64,000 bases of DNA from NCBI RefSeq assembly GCF_042675645.1, contig NZ_JBHTJH010000004.1, positions 372,001-436,000 on the forward strand, in the 5' to 3' direction. Position 1 is the first letter of the stretch, and each line of letters opens with the position of its first letter. The stretch is from Sungkyunkwania multivorans. GTDB taxonomy: Bacteria > Bacteroidota > Bacteroidia > Flavobacteriales > Flavobacteriaceae. Position numbers and translations under genes: made by a program. Under the pieces are notes generated by a model. The model saw only the letters and a program-made list of their open reading frames with translations. It ran no database searches and had not been told where the DNA came from. Positions 35,238-44,776 of this stretch are shown here, in pieces.

Positions 35238-36064
35238 TATAAATTATTGATCAGGGTATAATGGTCATATCCTCTAACCTGCTTGAGATGCTCGTCGATA
35301 GAATAGCGGTCGTTTCGATTTCCGAATTGTACATGTCGGATATAGGTATAGGCCAGTTTGTAGCGTTCGTCTTCTTCGTCGATATCTCCCAAAAAGTATA
35401 GTGGTAATTCCTCGGTATTTAATGCCAGCTGTTCAATGGTGAAGAGCAAATAATAAATAAAGTCTTCTTTTGTTTCACAGGTAAAGGAATTATAGAAGTT
35501 CAATTTTTTCCCTTTGATCACTATGATCTCGAACTGCTTGCTTTGGATATTCACATACATGGCCGAATGGTCAAAATTGGTGCTCTTGGTCAATACGTTT
35601 GCCACTAATATGGTCGCGAAATGCTTGTATTCAAATTCGCCAAAGCAGTCTACAAAATAATTGTTCAAATTCATATAAGGGACATAAACGTTTACCATGT
35701 CGTTATTGGGGACAATGTCGAAGGTAATGTAGTCGTTTATGAGGATCTTATTGTTGAACTTGATATAGTCTGCCAACTTTTTGTCATTGAAAAGCGCTTT
35801 AGGGACAAAGGTCGCCAGTTCATTCACATAGGAAACGGCCACATGTTGGAAGGATTGATCGAGTAGCTTAGCGTCTTCGAAGATCTCGGATACTTTATTC
35901 TGCAGCTTTTCCAAATGTGTCGTCTTATCGAATGGATGATGCTGTAGATCAACGATCGTTTGGGTCGTCGTATCCAGAATACAAAAAGAAAGTCCATTCA
36001 AACCAACTTGAATGGACAATTTCTTTAATGTACTATCTATATTATTGCTCGTCTGCTGAGTCAT
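35237..36064 (-). CDS. DUF3822 family protein
   Basis: This 275-residue protein is of a Bacteroidota-specific family with an actin-like ATPase (ASKHA)-type strand pattern (KLSIQVGLNGLSFCILD, VAVSYVNELATFVPKALF, SAMYVNIQSKQFEIIVIKGKKLNFYNSF). It is almost always encoded next to rsmD. The function is unknown. Its start overlaps the previous gene by 23 bases and its stop overlaps rsmD. Confidence 0.85.
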   Translation of the reverse strand: MTQQTSNNIDSTLKKLSIQVGLNGLSFCILDTTTQTIVDLQHHPFDKTTHLEKLQNKVSEIFEDAKLLDQSFQHVAVSYVNELATFVPKALFNDKKLADYIKFNNKILINDYITFDIVPNNDMVNVYVPYMNLNNYFVDCFGEFEYKHFATILVANVLTKSTNFDHSAMYVNIQSKQFEIIVIKGKKLNFYNSFTCETKEDFIYYLLFTIEQLALNTEELPLYFLGDIDEEDERYKLAYTYIRHVQFGNRNDRYSIDEHLKQVRGYDHYTLINNL

Positions 36065-36692
36065 AGGTCGATGGCCAGTTTCCGTTGGTGCTAACTTCTG
36101 TTAACGAACCTACGATGATCTCGGGTCCATTGACACCTTCAACAGAAACTAAGGCATTCTCTTGCGCCAATAAGGTCTTGTTTTGGTCGTATAGAATAAC
36201 ATCTTTTTTCACTTTGGCTTCAAATACCGGCAGTGTAAATCCACTTTTTTCCACGGTACCTGCTTTCATAGTGAATTTCTCGTTGTTCTGAGCAAAAGGA
36301 ACATCCATCATATTCTTATAACGGTTGTCCTCGCCAAACAAAGAGTCTTTTACCGGAACAAATCCAAGGGTGTCTATGATAACGATCTCATTCAGTCTGT
36401 CAATTCCGTATGCTTCGTCAAAAGCCATGTAGCTGGAATCTCTACGCTGCGTGATCGTAAATTTTGCAGTATCAATGAAAGTTACCAATGAGTTGAAATC
36501 ATTTGCGTATTTTCCGGTGACAGTCTTATAAGCAACCTGTGAATCTCTAATATCTTTTAATTTATCGATCACCTTGGCAAATCTTGCCTCTTTGGTTTTA
36601 TTAAATTCAATAGGACCGTTGATTGACTTGTAGATCATGTATCCGAAAAATGCACTTAATGCCCACAGAACAATTTGTATTGCTATTTTCAT
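36042..36692 (-). CDS. Membrane-anchored hypothetical protein
   Basis: This 216-residue protein has one N-terminal transmembrane helix (IAIQIVLWALSAFFGYMIY) and a periplasmic remainder. Residues 28-65 (FNKTKEARFAKVIDKLKDIRDSQVAYKTVTGKYANDFNSL, split) look like the N-terminal helix region of pilin- or PilN-like proteins, a pattern frequent in Bacteroidota. It is the first gene of the operon with DUF3822, rsmD and the dehydratase. No function is known. Confidence 0.8.
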   Translation of the reverse strand: MKIAIQIVLWALSAFFGYMIYKSINGPIEFNKTKEARFAKVIDKLKDIRDSQVAYKTVTGKYANDFNSLVTFIDTAKFTITQRRDSSYMAFDEAYGIDRLNEIVIIDTLGFVPVKDSLFGEDNRYKNMMDVPFAQNNEKFTMKAGTVEKSGFTLPVFEAKVKKDVILYDQNKTLLAQENALVSVEGVNGPEIIVGSLTEVSTNGNWPSTYDSADEQ

Positions 36693-36803
36693 TGGTTATG
36701 AATAAATTTATTTGACGTTATATAGCAAATCTACAATTTTTTTTTATTTGCCGAAGTTTTTAAGGGAAAATTGATATGTATCTTTGAGGCCAATAAATCA
36801 TAT

Positions 36804-38231
36804 ATGGACGCCAGTTCTTTCTATAAGTTGCTTGTAGCGAAATTTCCTTTTCAGCCAACACAAACACAAGATATTGTATTGCAGCAGCTTGCTGAATTTT
36901 TATTTGCCAAAGAGCCCAATCGATTATTTCTCTTGAAAGGATATGCCGGTACTGGAAAGACGACCATCATCGGGGCATTGGTTCAGCATTTATGGCATAC
37001 AAAAATGAAGTCGGTTTTATTGGCCCCCACCGGGCGTGCGGCCAAGGTGATCACCAGTTATTCTTCAAGGACAGCGTTTACAATTCATAAGAAGATCTAT
37101 TTCCCGCGAAAAGAAAAAGGAGGAGGTGTAAAATTTGTATTGCAGCCCAACAAGCACAGAAATACCGTCTTTATTGTTGATGAGGCTTCAATGATCCCCG
37201 ATGCACCCTCGGATTCAAAGTTATTTGAAAACGGATCGTTGCTGGACGACCTAATGATGTATGTGTATTCTGGCAACAATTGCAAGTTGATACTGATCGG
37301 TGATACTGCCCAGTTACCTCCCGTGAAGTTAGACATGAGCCCAGCATTGGATGAGGATCGTCTTTCGCTCAACTATAACAAGGATGTGACAAAAATAGAA
37401 ATGGATGAAGTAATGAGGCAGGCAGAAGGCTCAGGAATCCTTATGAACGCCACCTCCCTTCGCGAACAACTAGAAGAAGGTTTCTATGAGGATTTCAAAT
37501 TTGAGATCAACGGTTTTTCGGATATAGAAAGATTGGTCGACGGACATGACGTTCAAAATGCCCTGATGGGATCCTACGAAGCGAATGGAAATGAAGATAC
37601 GGCGATCATCGTACGTTCTAACAAACGCGCCAACCTATTCAATCAACAAATTAGAAGCCGCATACTCTTTAACGATAACGAGTTATCTACAGGCGATTAT
37701 TTAATGGTGGTGAAAAATAATTATTTCTGGCTCAAAGAGACTTCTGAAGCTGGCTTTATCGCCAATGGTGACATTATCGAAGTAATGGAGATCTTTGCGA
37801 TCAAAGAGCTTTACGGGTTTCGTTTCGCGGAGGTCAAAGTGCGAATGGTGGATTACCCAAATCAACGCCCTTTTGAAACCGTGCTGCTTCTAGACACGAT
37901 CATGGCAGAGACTCCTTCGCTTTCCTATGAGGACGGCAACCGCCTGTATCAAGAGGTTTTACAGGACTATGCCGATGAGCGTGCCAACTATAAACGATTT
38001 CTTAAAGTGAAGAACAACAAATTTTTTAATGCACTACAAGTGAAGTTTTCCTATGCAATCACTTGCCATAAATCTCAGGGAGGGCAATGGAATACCGTAT
38101 TCATCGAGCAACCATACCTTCCAAACGGGCCAGACAAGGATTACCTGCGATGGTTGTACACGGCAGTGACCAGGGCTAAAGACAAATTATACCTGATTGG
38201 TTTTAAAGATGATGCTTTTGTTACCCATTAA
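36804..38231 (+). CDS. RecD-like DNA helicase
   Basis: The 475 residues start at the ATG at 36804 (MDASSFYKLLV). It is a superfamily 1 helicase with Walker A GYAGTGKTT, APTGRAAKVI, DEASM, LIGDTAQLPPV, and the C-terminal UvrD_C-like FSYAITCHKSQGGQWNTVF and LYTAVTRAKDKLYLIG. It is shorter than RecD2 and lacks the long N-terminal region. It is probably a stand-alone repair helicase. Confidence 0.9.
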   Translation: MDASSFYKLLVAKFPFQPTQTQDIVLQQLAEFLFAKEPNRLFLLKGYAGTGKTTIIGALVQHLWHTKMKSVLLAPTGRAAKVITSYSSRTAFTIHKKIYFPRKEKGGGVKFVLQPNKHRNTVFIVDEASMIPDAPSDSKLFENGSLLDDLMMYVYSGNNCKLILIGDTAQLPPVKLDMSPALDEDRLSLNYNKDVTKIEMDEVMRQAEGSGILMNATSLREQLEEGFYEDFKFEINGFSDIERLVDGHDVQNALMGSYEANGNEDTAIIVRSNKRANLFNQQIRSRILFNDNELSTGDYLMVVKNNYFWLKETSEAGFIANGDIIEVMEIFAIKELYGFRFAEVKVRMVDYPNQRPFETVLLLDTIMAETPSLSYEDGNRLYQEVLQDYADERANYKRFLKVKNNKFFNALQVKFSYAITCHKSQGGQWNTVFIEQPYLPNGPDKDYLRWLYTAVTRAKDKLYLIGFKDDAFVTH

Positions 38232-38298
38232 AAATCGTAACTTTCCAGGCTAAGTGTAACTAAACCAGTATTTGCACAACCTATTAGAAAAGGATCAT

Positions 38299-38880
38299 AT
38301 GGCTTCAGAAACTCTTATTAGTATCTTTCTAGGTGTTGGATTGGCGGCATCGGTCGGTTTTAGGGTGTTTGTCCCTCTTTTTGCATTAAGTTTGGCGGGC
38401 TTCTACGATGTTATTCCTTTGAATGACAGTTGGGAATGGGTGGGGAGCCTGGCGGCGGTCATCGCTCTTGGCGTTGCCACTATCGTAGAAATTTTCGCGT
38501 ACTATATTCCTTGGGTCGATAATTTGCTCGATACTATCGCAGTGCCCTTGGCGGCAATCGCTGGTACGGCAGTCGTAGTTGCCACTGCAGCAGATCTAGA
38601 CCCCGTGGTAACATGGGCATTGGCCATCATCGCAGGTGGGGGTACAGCAACGGCCATCAAAGGAACCACAAGTGCCGCACGCTTAACGTCCACAGCGACT
38701 ACCGGGGGTGTTGCCAACCCGGTGGTAAGTACCGTCGAGACCGCGACGGCCTCAGTAATGTCGGTAGCTTCGATCTTCGTTCCCATTATAGCCATTATTC
38801 TGGTTGTCTTGATTGCAATTTTGTTTAGAAAAGTATATCGAAAGATTCGCCCTAAAAAGGTCCGAAGCGAAGAGTTCTAA
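38299..38880 (+). CDS. DUF4126 family membrane protein
   Basis: The 193 residues start at the ATG at 38299. It is a highly hydrophobic protein with about five membrane segments and small-residue repeats (LDTIAVPLAAIAGTAVVVATAADLDP, GGGTATAIKGTTSAARL). It matches the DUF4126 family, whose function is unknown. The C terminus is a basic cytoplasmic tail (RKVYRKIRPKK). Confidence 0.85.
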   Translation: MASETLISIFLGVGLAASVGFRVFVPLFALSLAGFYDVIPLNDSWEWVGSLAAVIALGVATIVEIFAYYIPWVDNLLDTIAVPLAAIAGTAVVVATAADLDPVVTWALAIIAGGGTATAIKGTTSAARLTSTATTGGVANPVVSTVETATASVMSVASIFVPIIAIILVVLIAILFRKVYRKIRPKKVRSEEF

Positions 38881-39037
38881 AAAAAAGTGATCTAAAGAGA
38901 AAGATACTGGGTTGTGTGAAGCAGACAGGTTTTCATCTTTTAATAAATTCACTCAAGCTTTTTAAATGCAATTCGAAGCGCATCTTGCTTCGCTCGTACA
39001 TTAAATTGTATTTTTACACCTCCAATGATAAACTTTT

Positions 39038-39769
39038 ATGAAGGCAATTGCAATGATTCCCGCGCGTTATGCTGCTTCCCGATTTCCTGGTAAATTGATG
39101 AAGGACCTGGGAGGGAAGACCGTTATCTTACGAACGTATGAAGCTGCAAAGGATACCGGACTTTTTGATGAGGTCTACGTTGTCACCGATAGCGATGTCA
39201 TTTATGATGAGATCACTACACACGGTGGGAAGGCCATTATGAGCAAAAAAGAACATGAATGCGGTAGCGATCGTATTGCCGAAGCGGTCGAAGAAATGGA
39301 TGTAGATATCGTAGTGAATGTGCAAGGGGACGAGCCTTTTACCGAAAAGGATAGCCTACAGAAAGTATTGGAGGTATTCAAAACCGATGACAAAAAAGAA
39401 ATAGACCTCGCATCACTAATGGTTCATATCACAGATGAGGAAGAGATACGAAACCCCAATTGTGTGAAAGTCATCGTGGATAATCGAGGTTTTGCATTGT
39501 ATTTTTCAAGATCGGTAATACCATTTCCGCGAGCGGAGAATGTTGGGGCCAAGTATTACAAGCACAAAGGAGTATATGCCTTTAGAAAAGAGGCCTTGAT
39601 GGACTTCTATCGCTTACCCATGTTACCTCTTGAAGCGTCCGAGAAGATAGAGGCCATACGATATTTGGAATATGGCAAAAAGATACGGATGATAGAAACT
39701 ACCGTCCAAGGAATCGAGATCGATACTCCCGAAGACCTGGAACGCGCAAAAAAACAACTCAATGTATAA
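39038..39769 (+). CDS. kdsB: 3-deoxy-manno-octulosonate cytidylyltransferase
   Basis: This 243-residue protein has the CMP-Kdo synthetase motifs: MIPARYAASRFPGKLMKDLGGK, the NVQGDEPF metal loop, YFSRSVIPFPR, YKHKGVYAFRKEAL and LEASEKIEAIRYLEYG. It activates Kdo for lipopolysaccharide core synthesis. It overlaps the next gene by 8 bases and lies close to a KdnB-like dehydrogenase (see 41165). Confidence 0.97.
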   Translation: MKAIAMIPARYAASRFPGKLMKDLGGKTVILRTYEAAKDTGLFDEVYVVTDSDVIYDEITTHGGKAIMSKKEHECGSDRIAEAVEEMDVDIVVNVQGDEPFTEKDSLQKVLEVFKTDDKKEIDLASLMVHITDEEEIRNPNCVKVIVDNRGFALYFSRSVIPFPRAENVGAKYYKHKGVYAFRKEALMDFYRLPMLPLEASEKIEAIRYLEYGKKIRMIETTVQGIEIDTPEDLERAKKQLNV

Positions 39770-40457
39770 TCACATCAAGGTGATTGGCTTTGATGCCGAC
39801 GACACCCTTTGGGTCAACGAAACCTATTTTAGAGAGGCCGAACATCGATTTGCCAAGCTCCTTTCGAAGTTTGAGACCGAGAATAAGATCGACCAAGAGC
39901 TTTTTAAAATGGAGATGCAAAATCTACCCCTATATGGATATGGAGTTAAAGGTTTTGTACTTTCGATGGTTGAATCTGCTCTAGAACTTTCTAACCATAG
40001 TGTTTCCAATAAGACCATAGATAGCATTCTCAATATAGGTAAGGATATGCTCAATAAACCTGTGGAGCTTTTGGATGGAGTAGAAGAGGTTCTAAAAACC
40101 TTATCTCCAAAATACCGGCTTATTCTTGCAACCAAAGGCGATCTTTTGGACCAGGAGCGCAAGTTGGAAAAGTCCAATTTGAGCGATCATTTTCATCACA
40201 TCGAAGTATTGAGTGACAAGAAAGAGACCAATTATGCCAACTTGTTGAAGCATTTGGATATCAAGCCCTCCGAGTTTTTGATGGTGGGCAATTCGTTAAA
40301 AAGTGACATTCTACCCTTGGTGGCAATCGGCGCCAATGCTGTGCATGTACCCTTTCATACGACCTGGGCACACGAAGAGGTGACGAAAGAAGAGACCAAT
40401 GGCAAACAATATAGGACCATCAATAGTTTAAAGGAACTTCTAAAACTTTTGCCATAA
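39762..40457 (+). CDS. HAD-superfamily hydrolase
   Basis: This 231-residue protein has HAD motifs: GFDADDTLW (DxD nucleophile pair), LATKGDLLDQERKLEKS and VGNSLKSDILPLVAIGANAVHVPF (acidic motif IV). The small helical cap suggests a small-molecule phosphatase. It overlaps kdsB and directly abuts the next gene. It might act on Kdo-8-phosphate, but a general phosphatase role fits equally well. Confidence 0.85.
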   Translation: MYNHIKVIGFDADDTLWVNETYFREAEHRFAKLLSKFETENKIDQELFKMEMQNLPLYGYGVKGFVLSMVESALELSNHSVSNKTIDSILNIGKDMLNKPVELLDGVEEVLKTLSPKYRLILATKGDLLDQERKLEKSNLSDHFHHIEVLSDKKETNYANLLKHLDIKPSEFLMVGNSLKSDILPLVAIGANAVHVPFHTTWAHEEVTKEETNGKQYRTINSLKELLKLLP

Positions 40458-41087
40458 GTGAGGTATTTGGATATCGATAGTTGGAATAGAAAACAACATT
40501 TTAGTTTTTTCAATACTTTTTCGGATCCGTATTTCGCGGTGACGGCGGCCGTCGATGTCACCAATGCATTTAAGTATGCGAAGGAAGAAGGATTGAGCTT
40601 CTTTGCGGTATATCTTCATGCCTGTATGAGGGCGATCAATGCGATCGAGAATTTCAAATATCGGATCCATGACGAAGACCAAGTGGTCGTATATAACGTC
40701 ATCCATGCCTCGCCTACCATCCTACGAGAAGATACTACTTTTGGTTTTTCGTTCATCCATTTTAACGAAGATCTCTCTTTTTTCTCGGATAATATTGCAA
40801 AAGAAAAGGCCCGTATTTTTAACTCAGACGATCTCTTCCCGCCAACAAACACAGATGATTGCATCTACTGCTCGGCCATGCCATGGATAAACTTTACAGG
40901 ACATAAAGAGCCTGTAAATGGCAACATCAGGGAATCGGTGCCCAAATTGGCCTTCGGGAAGGCCGAGTTGGTTAATGGGAAGCGATTGATGAATGTTTCT
41001 GTGAGCGTCAATCACGCGCTGATGGACGGATATCACGTGGGATTGTTTTTTGAAAAGTTTCAAAACTTCCTCAATCATATAAATTAA
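40458..41087 (+). CDS. CAT-fold acetyltransferase-like protein
   Basis: This 209-residue protein resembles type A chloramphenicol acetyltransferases: RYLDIDSWNRKQHFSFFNTF at the start and the catalytic NHALMDGYHVG near the end (His186, Asp190). The start is a GTG immediately after the HAD stop. Such chromosomal homologues in Bacteroidota usually have no known antibiotic role. It may acetylate another substrate. Confidence 0.85.
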   Translation: MRYLDIDSWNRKQHFSFFNTFSDPYFAVTAAVDVTNAFKYAKEEGLSFFAVYLHACMRAINAIENFKYRIHDEDQVVVYNVIHASPTILREDTTFGFSFIHFNEDLSFFSDNIAKEKARIFNSDDLFPPTNTDDCIYCSAMPWINFTGHKEPVNGNIRESVPKLAFGKAELVNGKRLMNVSVSVNHALMDGYHVGLFFEKFQNFLNHIN

Positions 41088-41164
41088 TATAACTTTGAAT
41101 CTGCTTTTAAAGCATATTGAATATTTTTGCAAGTGCAAAAGGCAACCGATAAAGCAACGACTGA

Positions 41165-42247
41165 ATGACGTTTAAGAATTTTCCGATGGTACCTCGTGTG
41201 GTCTACGGGCGAGGTAGTTTTGATCAGCTCCAAGAAATATTAATTCCAAAGCGGACTCAAAACGATGCGCCTTTTGTGTATTTGGTAGATGATTTTTTTG
41301 AGGGGAGAGAAGCTTTTCTAAAGCGCATCCCACTTGAAGAGAACGATATGCTGATATTTGTGTCCGCCAACGAGGAGCCAAAGACGCAGCAGGTAGATAC
41401 ATTGAGAGATAAGATACTAGCAGATTCGACGGTTTTTATCGCGGGTATTATTGGTATCGGTGGCGGAACCATCCTAGATCTTGCAAAAGCGGTAGCCTTG
41501 ATGCTCACCAACCCCGGGAGTTCTGCAGATTATCAAGGATGGGACCTCATAAAGAACCCGGCAGTATATCATGTTGGGATACCTACCATCTCTGGAACAG
41601 GTGCCGAGGTTTCTCGTACAGCGGTTTTGACGGGCCCTGCAAAGAAACTAGGCCTAAATTCAGATTATACCACTTTCGATCAGGTAATTTTGGATCCTGA
41701 GTTGACCACAACGGTCCCAAAGGACCAATGGTTCTACACCGGTATGGATTGCTATATCCATTGTATTGAATCCCTCAACGGTACTTATATCAATGCCTTT
41801 AGTCAAAGCTATGGCGAGAAGGCCTATGACCTCTGCCAAGAAGTATTTTTAAAAGATATCCTTTCGCCAGAAGAGGCACAAAACAAGTTGATGATGGCCT
41901 CATGGCATGGAGGCATGAGTATTGCTTACAGTCAAGTAGGGGTTGCCCATGCTATGAGTTACGGACTTTCCTATTTACTTGGAACTAAGCATGGCGTTGG
42001 TAATTGCATCGTTTTTGACCATCTGCAAGAATTTTATCCCAAAGGAGTTGCAGAGTTTAAAGAGATGGTCAGGAGACATGGGGTAGCCATTCCAAAAGGG
42101 CTGTGCAAAGACCTTACCGACGAACAGTTCGATGTGATGATCGATGTGGCCTTAAGTCTCGAACCACTTTGGGAAAATGCCTGTGGCGAAGATTGGAAAA
42201 AGGTGATCACCAGAAAAAAATTGCGTACCTTATATCAAAAGATGTAA
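41165..42247 (+). CDS. Iron-containing alcohol dehydrogenase, KdnB-like
   Basis: This 360-residue group III alcohol dehydrogenase has an NAD loop IGIGGGTILDLAKAVALM, PTISGTGAEVSRTAVL, and metal-site residues in TGMDCYIHCIES, VAHAMSYGLSYLL and KHGVGN. The start MTFKNFPMVPRVVYGRGSFDQL and the neighbourhood of kdsB recall KdnB, the Shewanella enzyme that oxidises Kdo at C8 before amination by KdnA. No KdnA-like aminotransferase is in the window. The substrate assignment is inferred. Confidence 0.82.
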   Translation: MTFKNFPMVPRVVYGRGSFDQLQEILIPKRTQNDAPFVYLVDDFFEGREAFLKRIPLEENDMLIFVSANEEPKTQQVDTLRDKILADSTVFIAGIIGIGGGTILDLAKAVALMLTNPGSSADYQGWDLIKNPAVYHVGIPTISGTGAEVSRTAVLTGPAKKLGLNSDYTTFDQVILDPELTTTVPKDQWFYTGMDCYIHCIESLNGTYINAFSQSYGEKAYDLCQEVFLKDILSPEEAQNKLMMASWHGGMSIAYSQVGVAHAMSYGLSYLLGTKHGVGNCIVFDHLQEFYPKGVAEFKEMVRRHGVAIPKGLCKDLTDEQFDVMIDVALSLEPLWENACGEDWKKVITRKKLRTLYQKM

Positions 42248-42248
42248 T

Positions 42249-42785
42249 ATGCGTTGGCTTGCAAAGGTCATTTATCACAAGCTTTTAGGGTGGAAGTTGA
42301 TCGGTACCTTTCCCAAAGTGGACAAATGCCTGGTCATAGTTGTTCCACATACACATTGGATGGATTTCCCAATTGCCGCTTTGGTACGATCGATCATCAA
42401 AGAAGAGATCAATTTTATCGGAAAGAAATCCCTCTTCAGACCACCATTTGGTTGGTACTTTCGCTGGATGGGTGGCGCCCCCGTAAATCGTTCTGAAAAT
42501 CAAAATAAGGTACAGGCCATCGCGCAGATATTCAAGGAACGAGAGAAATTCCGATTGGCACTCGCTCCCGAAGGAACTCGAAAGAAAGTGGATGAATGGC
42601 GAACAGGGTTTTACTTTATTGCCAAAGAGGCGGAGGTGCCTATCTGTATGGCAGCTTTGGATTTTGGTAAGAAAGAAGTAAAATTCTCCGAGCTTTTTTA
42701 TCCAACAGATGACATGGAGGCCGACTTCAAATTCATGCATCAATTCTATGAAGGCGTGGTAGGGAAGGTGCCAGAGTATACGTAG
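42249..42785 (+). CDS. PlsC-like 1-acyl-glycerol-3-phosphate acyltransferase
   Basis: This 178-residue protein has the HX4D motif HTHWMD (His34, Asp39) and APEGTRKKVDEW. It belongs to the short Bacteroidota branch of PlsC-like acyltransferases. It begins one base after the dehydrogenase stop. The substrate is uncertain and may be a glycerophospholipid or an ornithine-type lipid. Confidence 0.85.
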   Translation: MRWLAKVIYHKLLGWKLIGTFPKVDKCLVIVVPHTHWMDFPIAALVRSIIKEEINFIGKKSLFRPPFGWYFRWMGGAPVNRSENQNKVQAIAQIFKEREKFRLALAPEGTRKKVDEWRTGFYFIAKEAEVPICMAALDFGKKEVKFSELFYPTDDMEADFKFMHQFYEGVVGKVPEYT

Positions 42786-42924
42786 TTAGGAGTTGAGCGT
42801 TGAGCGTTTAAGAGTGCTTCTTTCCATGAAATATATTTTAACCGTCAACTGTCGACTAACAACTGACAACTGATAACTTACGACTGATAGCTGACGACCG
42901 TCACCCGTCACTTGCAAATCAGCT
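42786..42924. repeat. Degenerate short-repeat intergenic region
   Basis: A doubled TTGAGCG is followed by a run of related 8- to 10-mers such as AACTGACAACTGATAACT and ACTGATAGCTGACGAC. It looks like a decayed tandem array of the kind common between Bacteroidota genes. No gene was found in it. Confidence 0.5.
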
Positions 42925-43422
42925 TCAGATCTTACTTTTATTTTCTTCTGGACTGGAGCGTTCCTCTTTCTTTGTATTGCCAGGAAAAATCAGGTTGGTG
43001 CTGGAAAAGGAGACGCCAAATGTGTTGTTCGCATAATAGACCTGTGAGATAGCATCTTCTACCTGCTCTGAACTCAACTCTCTTAAGGGATGAATAAAGA
43101 CCGACCAGACGATCTCATCACTGACGGCATATTTGACGTCCAAGGCGGTATGAAAGTTAGCTACCAAAGAATTGAGCATCAATTCCTCGGTAAGTTTCGA
43201 AGCTTCTACGATGGGCGAAATAATACGCATGCGATTGTGATTTTCGTCCGTAACACAGATAAGCATGGTCTCTTTGATCAAAAATTGCCAGCGACCCTCA
43301 TCTCCTTGCACGGTATCTGCCACTTGGTTGATGATGACTCCCAGTTTTTTGTTGTTCATTTCTTGGGCTTTTCCTGAAAAAAGGATGCTGAAAAGTAAGA
43401 GAGGAAGAACGATCTTTTTCAT
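42925..43422 (-). CDS. Exported hypothetical protein
   Basis: This 165-residue protein starts at the ATG at 43422, giving signal peptide MKKIVLPLLLFSILFSGKAQ. The mature part has alternating strands (RWQFLIKETMLICVTDENHNRMRIISPIVEAS; ALDVKYAVSDEIVWSVFIHPLRELS) and a charged tail. The pattern somewhat resembles chaperone-like YbjN folds, but I do not recognise the family. Transcribed with nothing obvious. Confidence 0.75.
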   Translation of the reverse strand: MKKIVLPLLLFSILFSGKAQEMNNKKLGVIINQVADTVQGDEGRWQFLIKETMLICVTDENHNRMRIISPIVEASKLTEELMLNSLVANFHTALDVKYAVSDEIVWSVFIHPLRELSSEQVEDAISQVYYANNTFGVSFSSTNLIFPGNTKKEERSSPEENKSKI

Positions 43423-43552
43423 AGTAAAAGGTAATTGACCATGCATTGGTCGTACTAACTTATGAAAACCAACGATACAAAACGAAAAAAGACCTCAGAA
43501 AAATACCGAGGCCCTTCGAATGTTTGGATAGTTAGATTGCGTTAGTTATGGC

Positions 43553-44272
43553 TTAATCTGCAGTTTCCTGCATGGTGTGATATACGTTTTGGACATCGTC
43601 ATCCTCTTCGATCTTTTCTAGCAACTTTTCGACCTCGGCAGCTTGTTCTGGGGTCAATTCTTTGGTCACTTGTGGAATGCGTTCGAAACCAGAAGAAAGG
43701 ATCTCTATATTCCTCGCTTCCAATTCCTTTTGGATGGCACCAAAGCTTTCAAAGGGCGCGTAGAGTAGAATACCGTCGTCATCTACAAAGACCTCTTCCA
43801 CACCATGGTCGATAAACTCGAGCTCCAATTCCTCAGCATCTTGTCCTTCTGGATCGATCCTAAAATTACAGGTATGGTCAAACATGAAGGCCACCGAGCC
43901 CGATGTCCCCAGACTACCACCACATTTGTTAAAATAGGAGCGAACATTGGCAACGGTACGCGTGTTGTTATCGGTGGCGGTCTCTACCAAAACAGCAATT
44001 CCATGAGGGCCATAACCTTCAAAGACCACTTCTTTGTAATCTCCTTGGTCTTTGTCAGAGGCGCGTTTTATAGCCCTTTCGATGTTGTCCTTGGGCATGT
44101 TCACAGCCTTCGCATTCTGAATCACCGCACGAAGACGCGAGTTGGAGTCCGGATCAGGGCCACCTTCTTTAACGGCCATTACAATGTCCTTGCCAATTCT
44201 TGTGAATGCCTTGGCCATTGCCGACCAGCGCTTCATCTTACGTGCCTTTCTAAATTCGAATGCTCTTCCCAT
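43553..44272 (-). CDS. YebC/PmpR-family regulator
   Basis: This 239-residue protein has the family N terminus MGRAFEFRKARKMKRWSAMAKAFTRIGKDIVMAV (in pieces), NAKAVNMPKDNIERAIKRA, EVVFEGYGPHGIAVLVE and GSLGTSGSVAFMF. These proteins act in transcription or translation control; some assist ribosomes stalled at proline stretches. It is a single gene. Confidence 0.95.
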   Translation of the reverse strand: MGRAFEFRKARKMKRWSAMAKAFTRIGKDIVMAVKEGGPDPDSNSRLRAVIQNAKAVNMPKDNIERAIKRASDKDQGDYKEVVFEGYGPHGIAVLVETATDNNTRTVANVRSYFNKCGGSLGTSGSVAFMFDHTCNFRIDPEGQDAEELELEFIDHGVEEVFVDDDGILLYAPFESFGAIQKELEARNIEILSSGFERIPQVTKELTPEQAAEVEKLLEKIEEDDDVQNVYHTMQETAD

Positions 44273-44378
44273 GAGTCAATTTTGATATTAACAAAGGCAA
44301 ATTTAATAAAATAGAATTGCTAAAAAAATGGCTGTGGATAAAGTTGAAAATGTTGTGAATTAGGCCATACGAAACAGA

Positions 44379-44678
44379 TCAATTGCCATCATCGATCACA
44401 TCTTCGATCGCTCTGGCCAATTCGAAGTCCTTTTTAGTGACTCCTCCAGCATCATGGGTGCTTAACCTTATCGATACATTGTTATACACATTGCTCCACT
44501 CTGGATGATGATTTTGAGACTCCGCCTCAAAAGCGATCCGCGTCATCACGGTGAAAGCATCTTTAAAATCCTTGAACTCTAGAGAGGTTTCGATGGCATT
44601 GTCTCTATATTCCCATCCTGGAAGGCTTTCTAAATGCTGCTGAATTTCTTTTTCATTTAATTTTTGCATGTTGGTCAA
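44379..44678 (-). CDS. Pterin-4a-carbinolamine dehydratase
   Basis: This 99-residue protein has the family signature QNHHPEWSNVYNNVSIRLSTHDAGGVTKKDFELA (two pieces) with the three active-site His/Trp positions. It dehydrates 4a-hydroxytetrahydropterin made by aromatic amino acid hydroxylases. The ATG at 44678 or the one three codons later could be the start. Confidence 0.93.
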   Translation of the reverse strand: MTNMQKLNEKEIQQHLESLPGWEYRDNAIETSLEFKDFKDAFTVMTRIAFEAESQNHHPEWSNVYNNVSIRLSTHDAGGVTKKDFELARAIEDVIDDGN

Positions 44679-44776
44679 TGATTAGTTCGCATAACTAAAG
44701 TTAATAAATAAATTATTATAAATCAGAATGTTACAATCTGGTGTGAGAAATAGGACTTGTTTTAGGTTACCCGTAT

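Noticed and set aside
40458..41087. Chloramphenicol resistance gene
   Set aside because: The CAT-like fold is present, but chromosomal homologues of this type are common and context suggests no resistance cassette.
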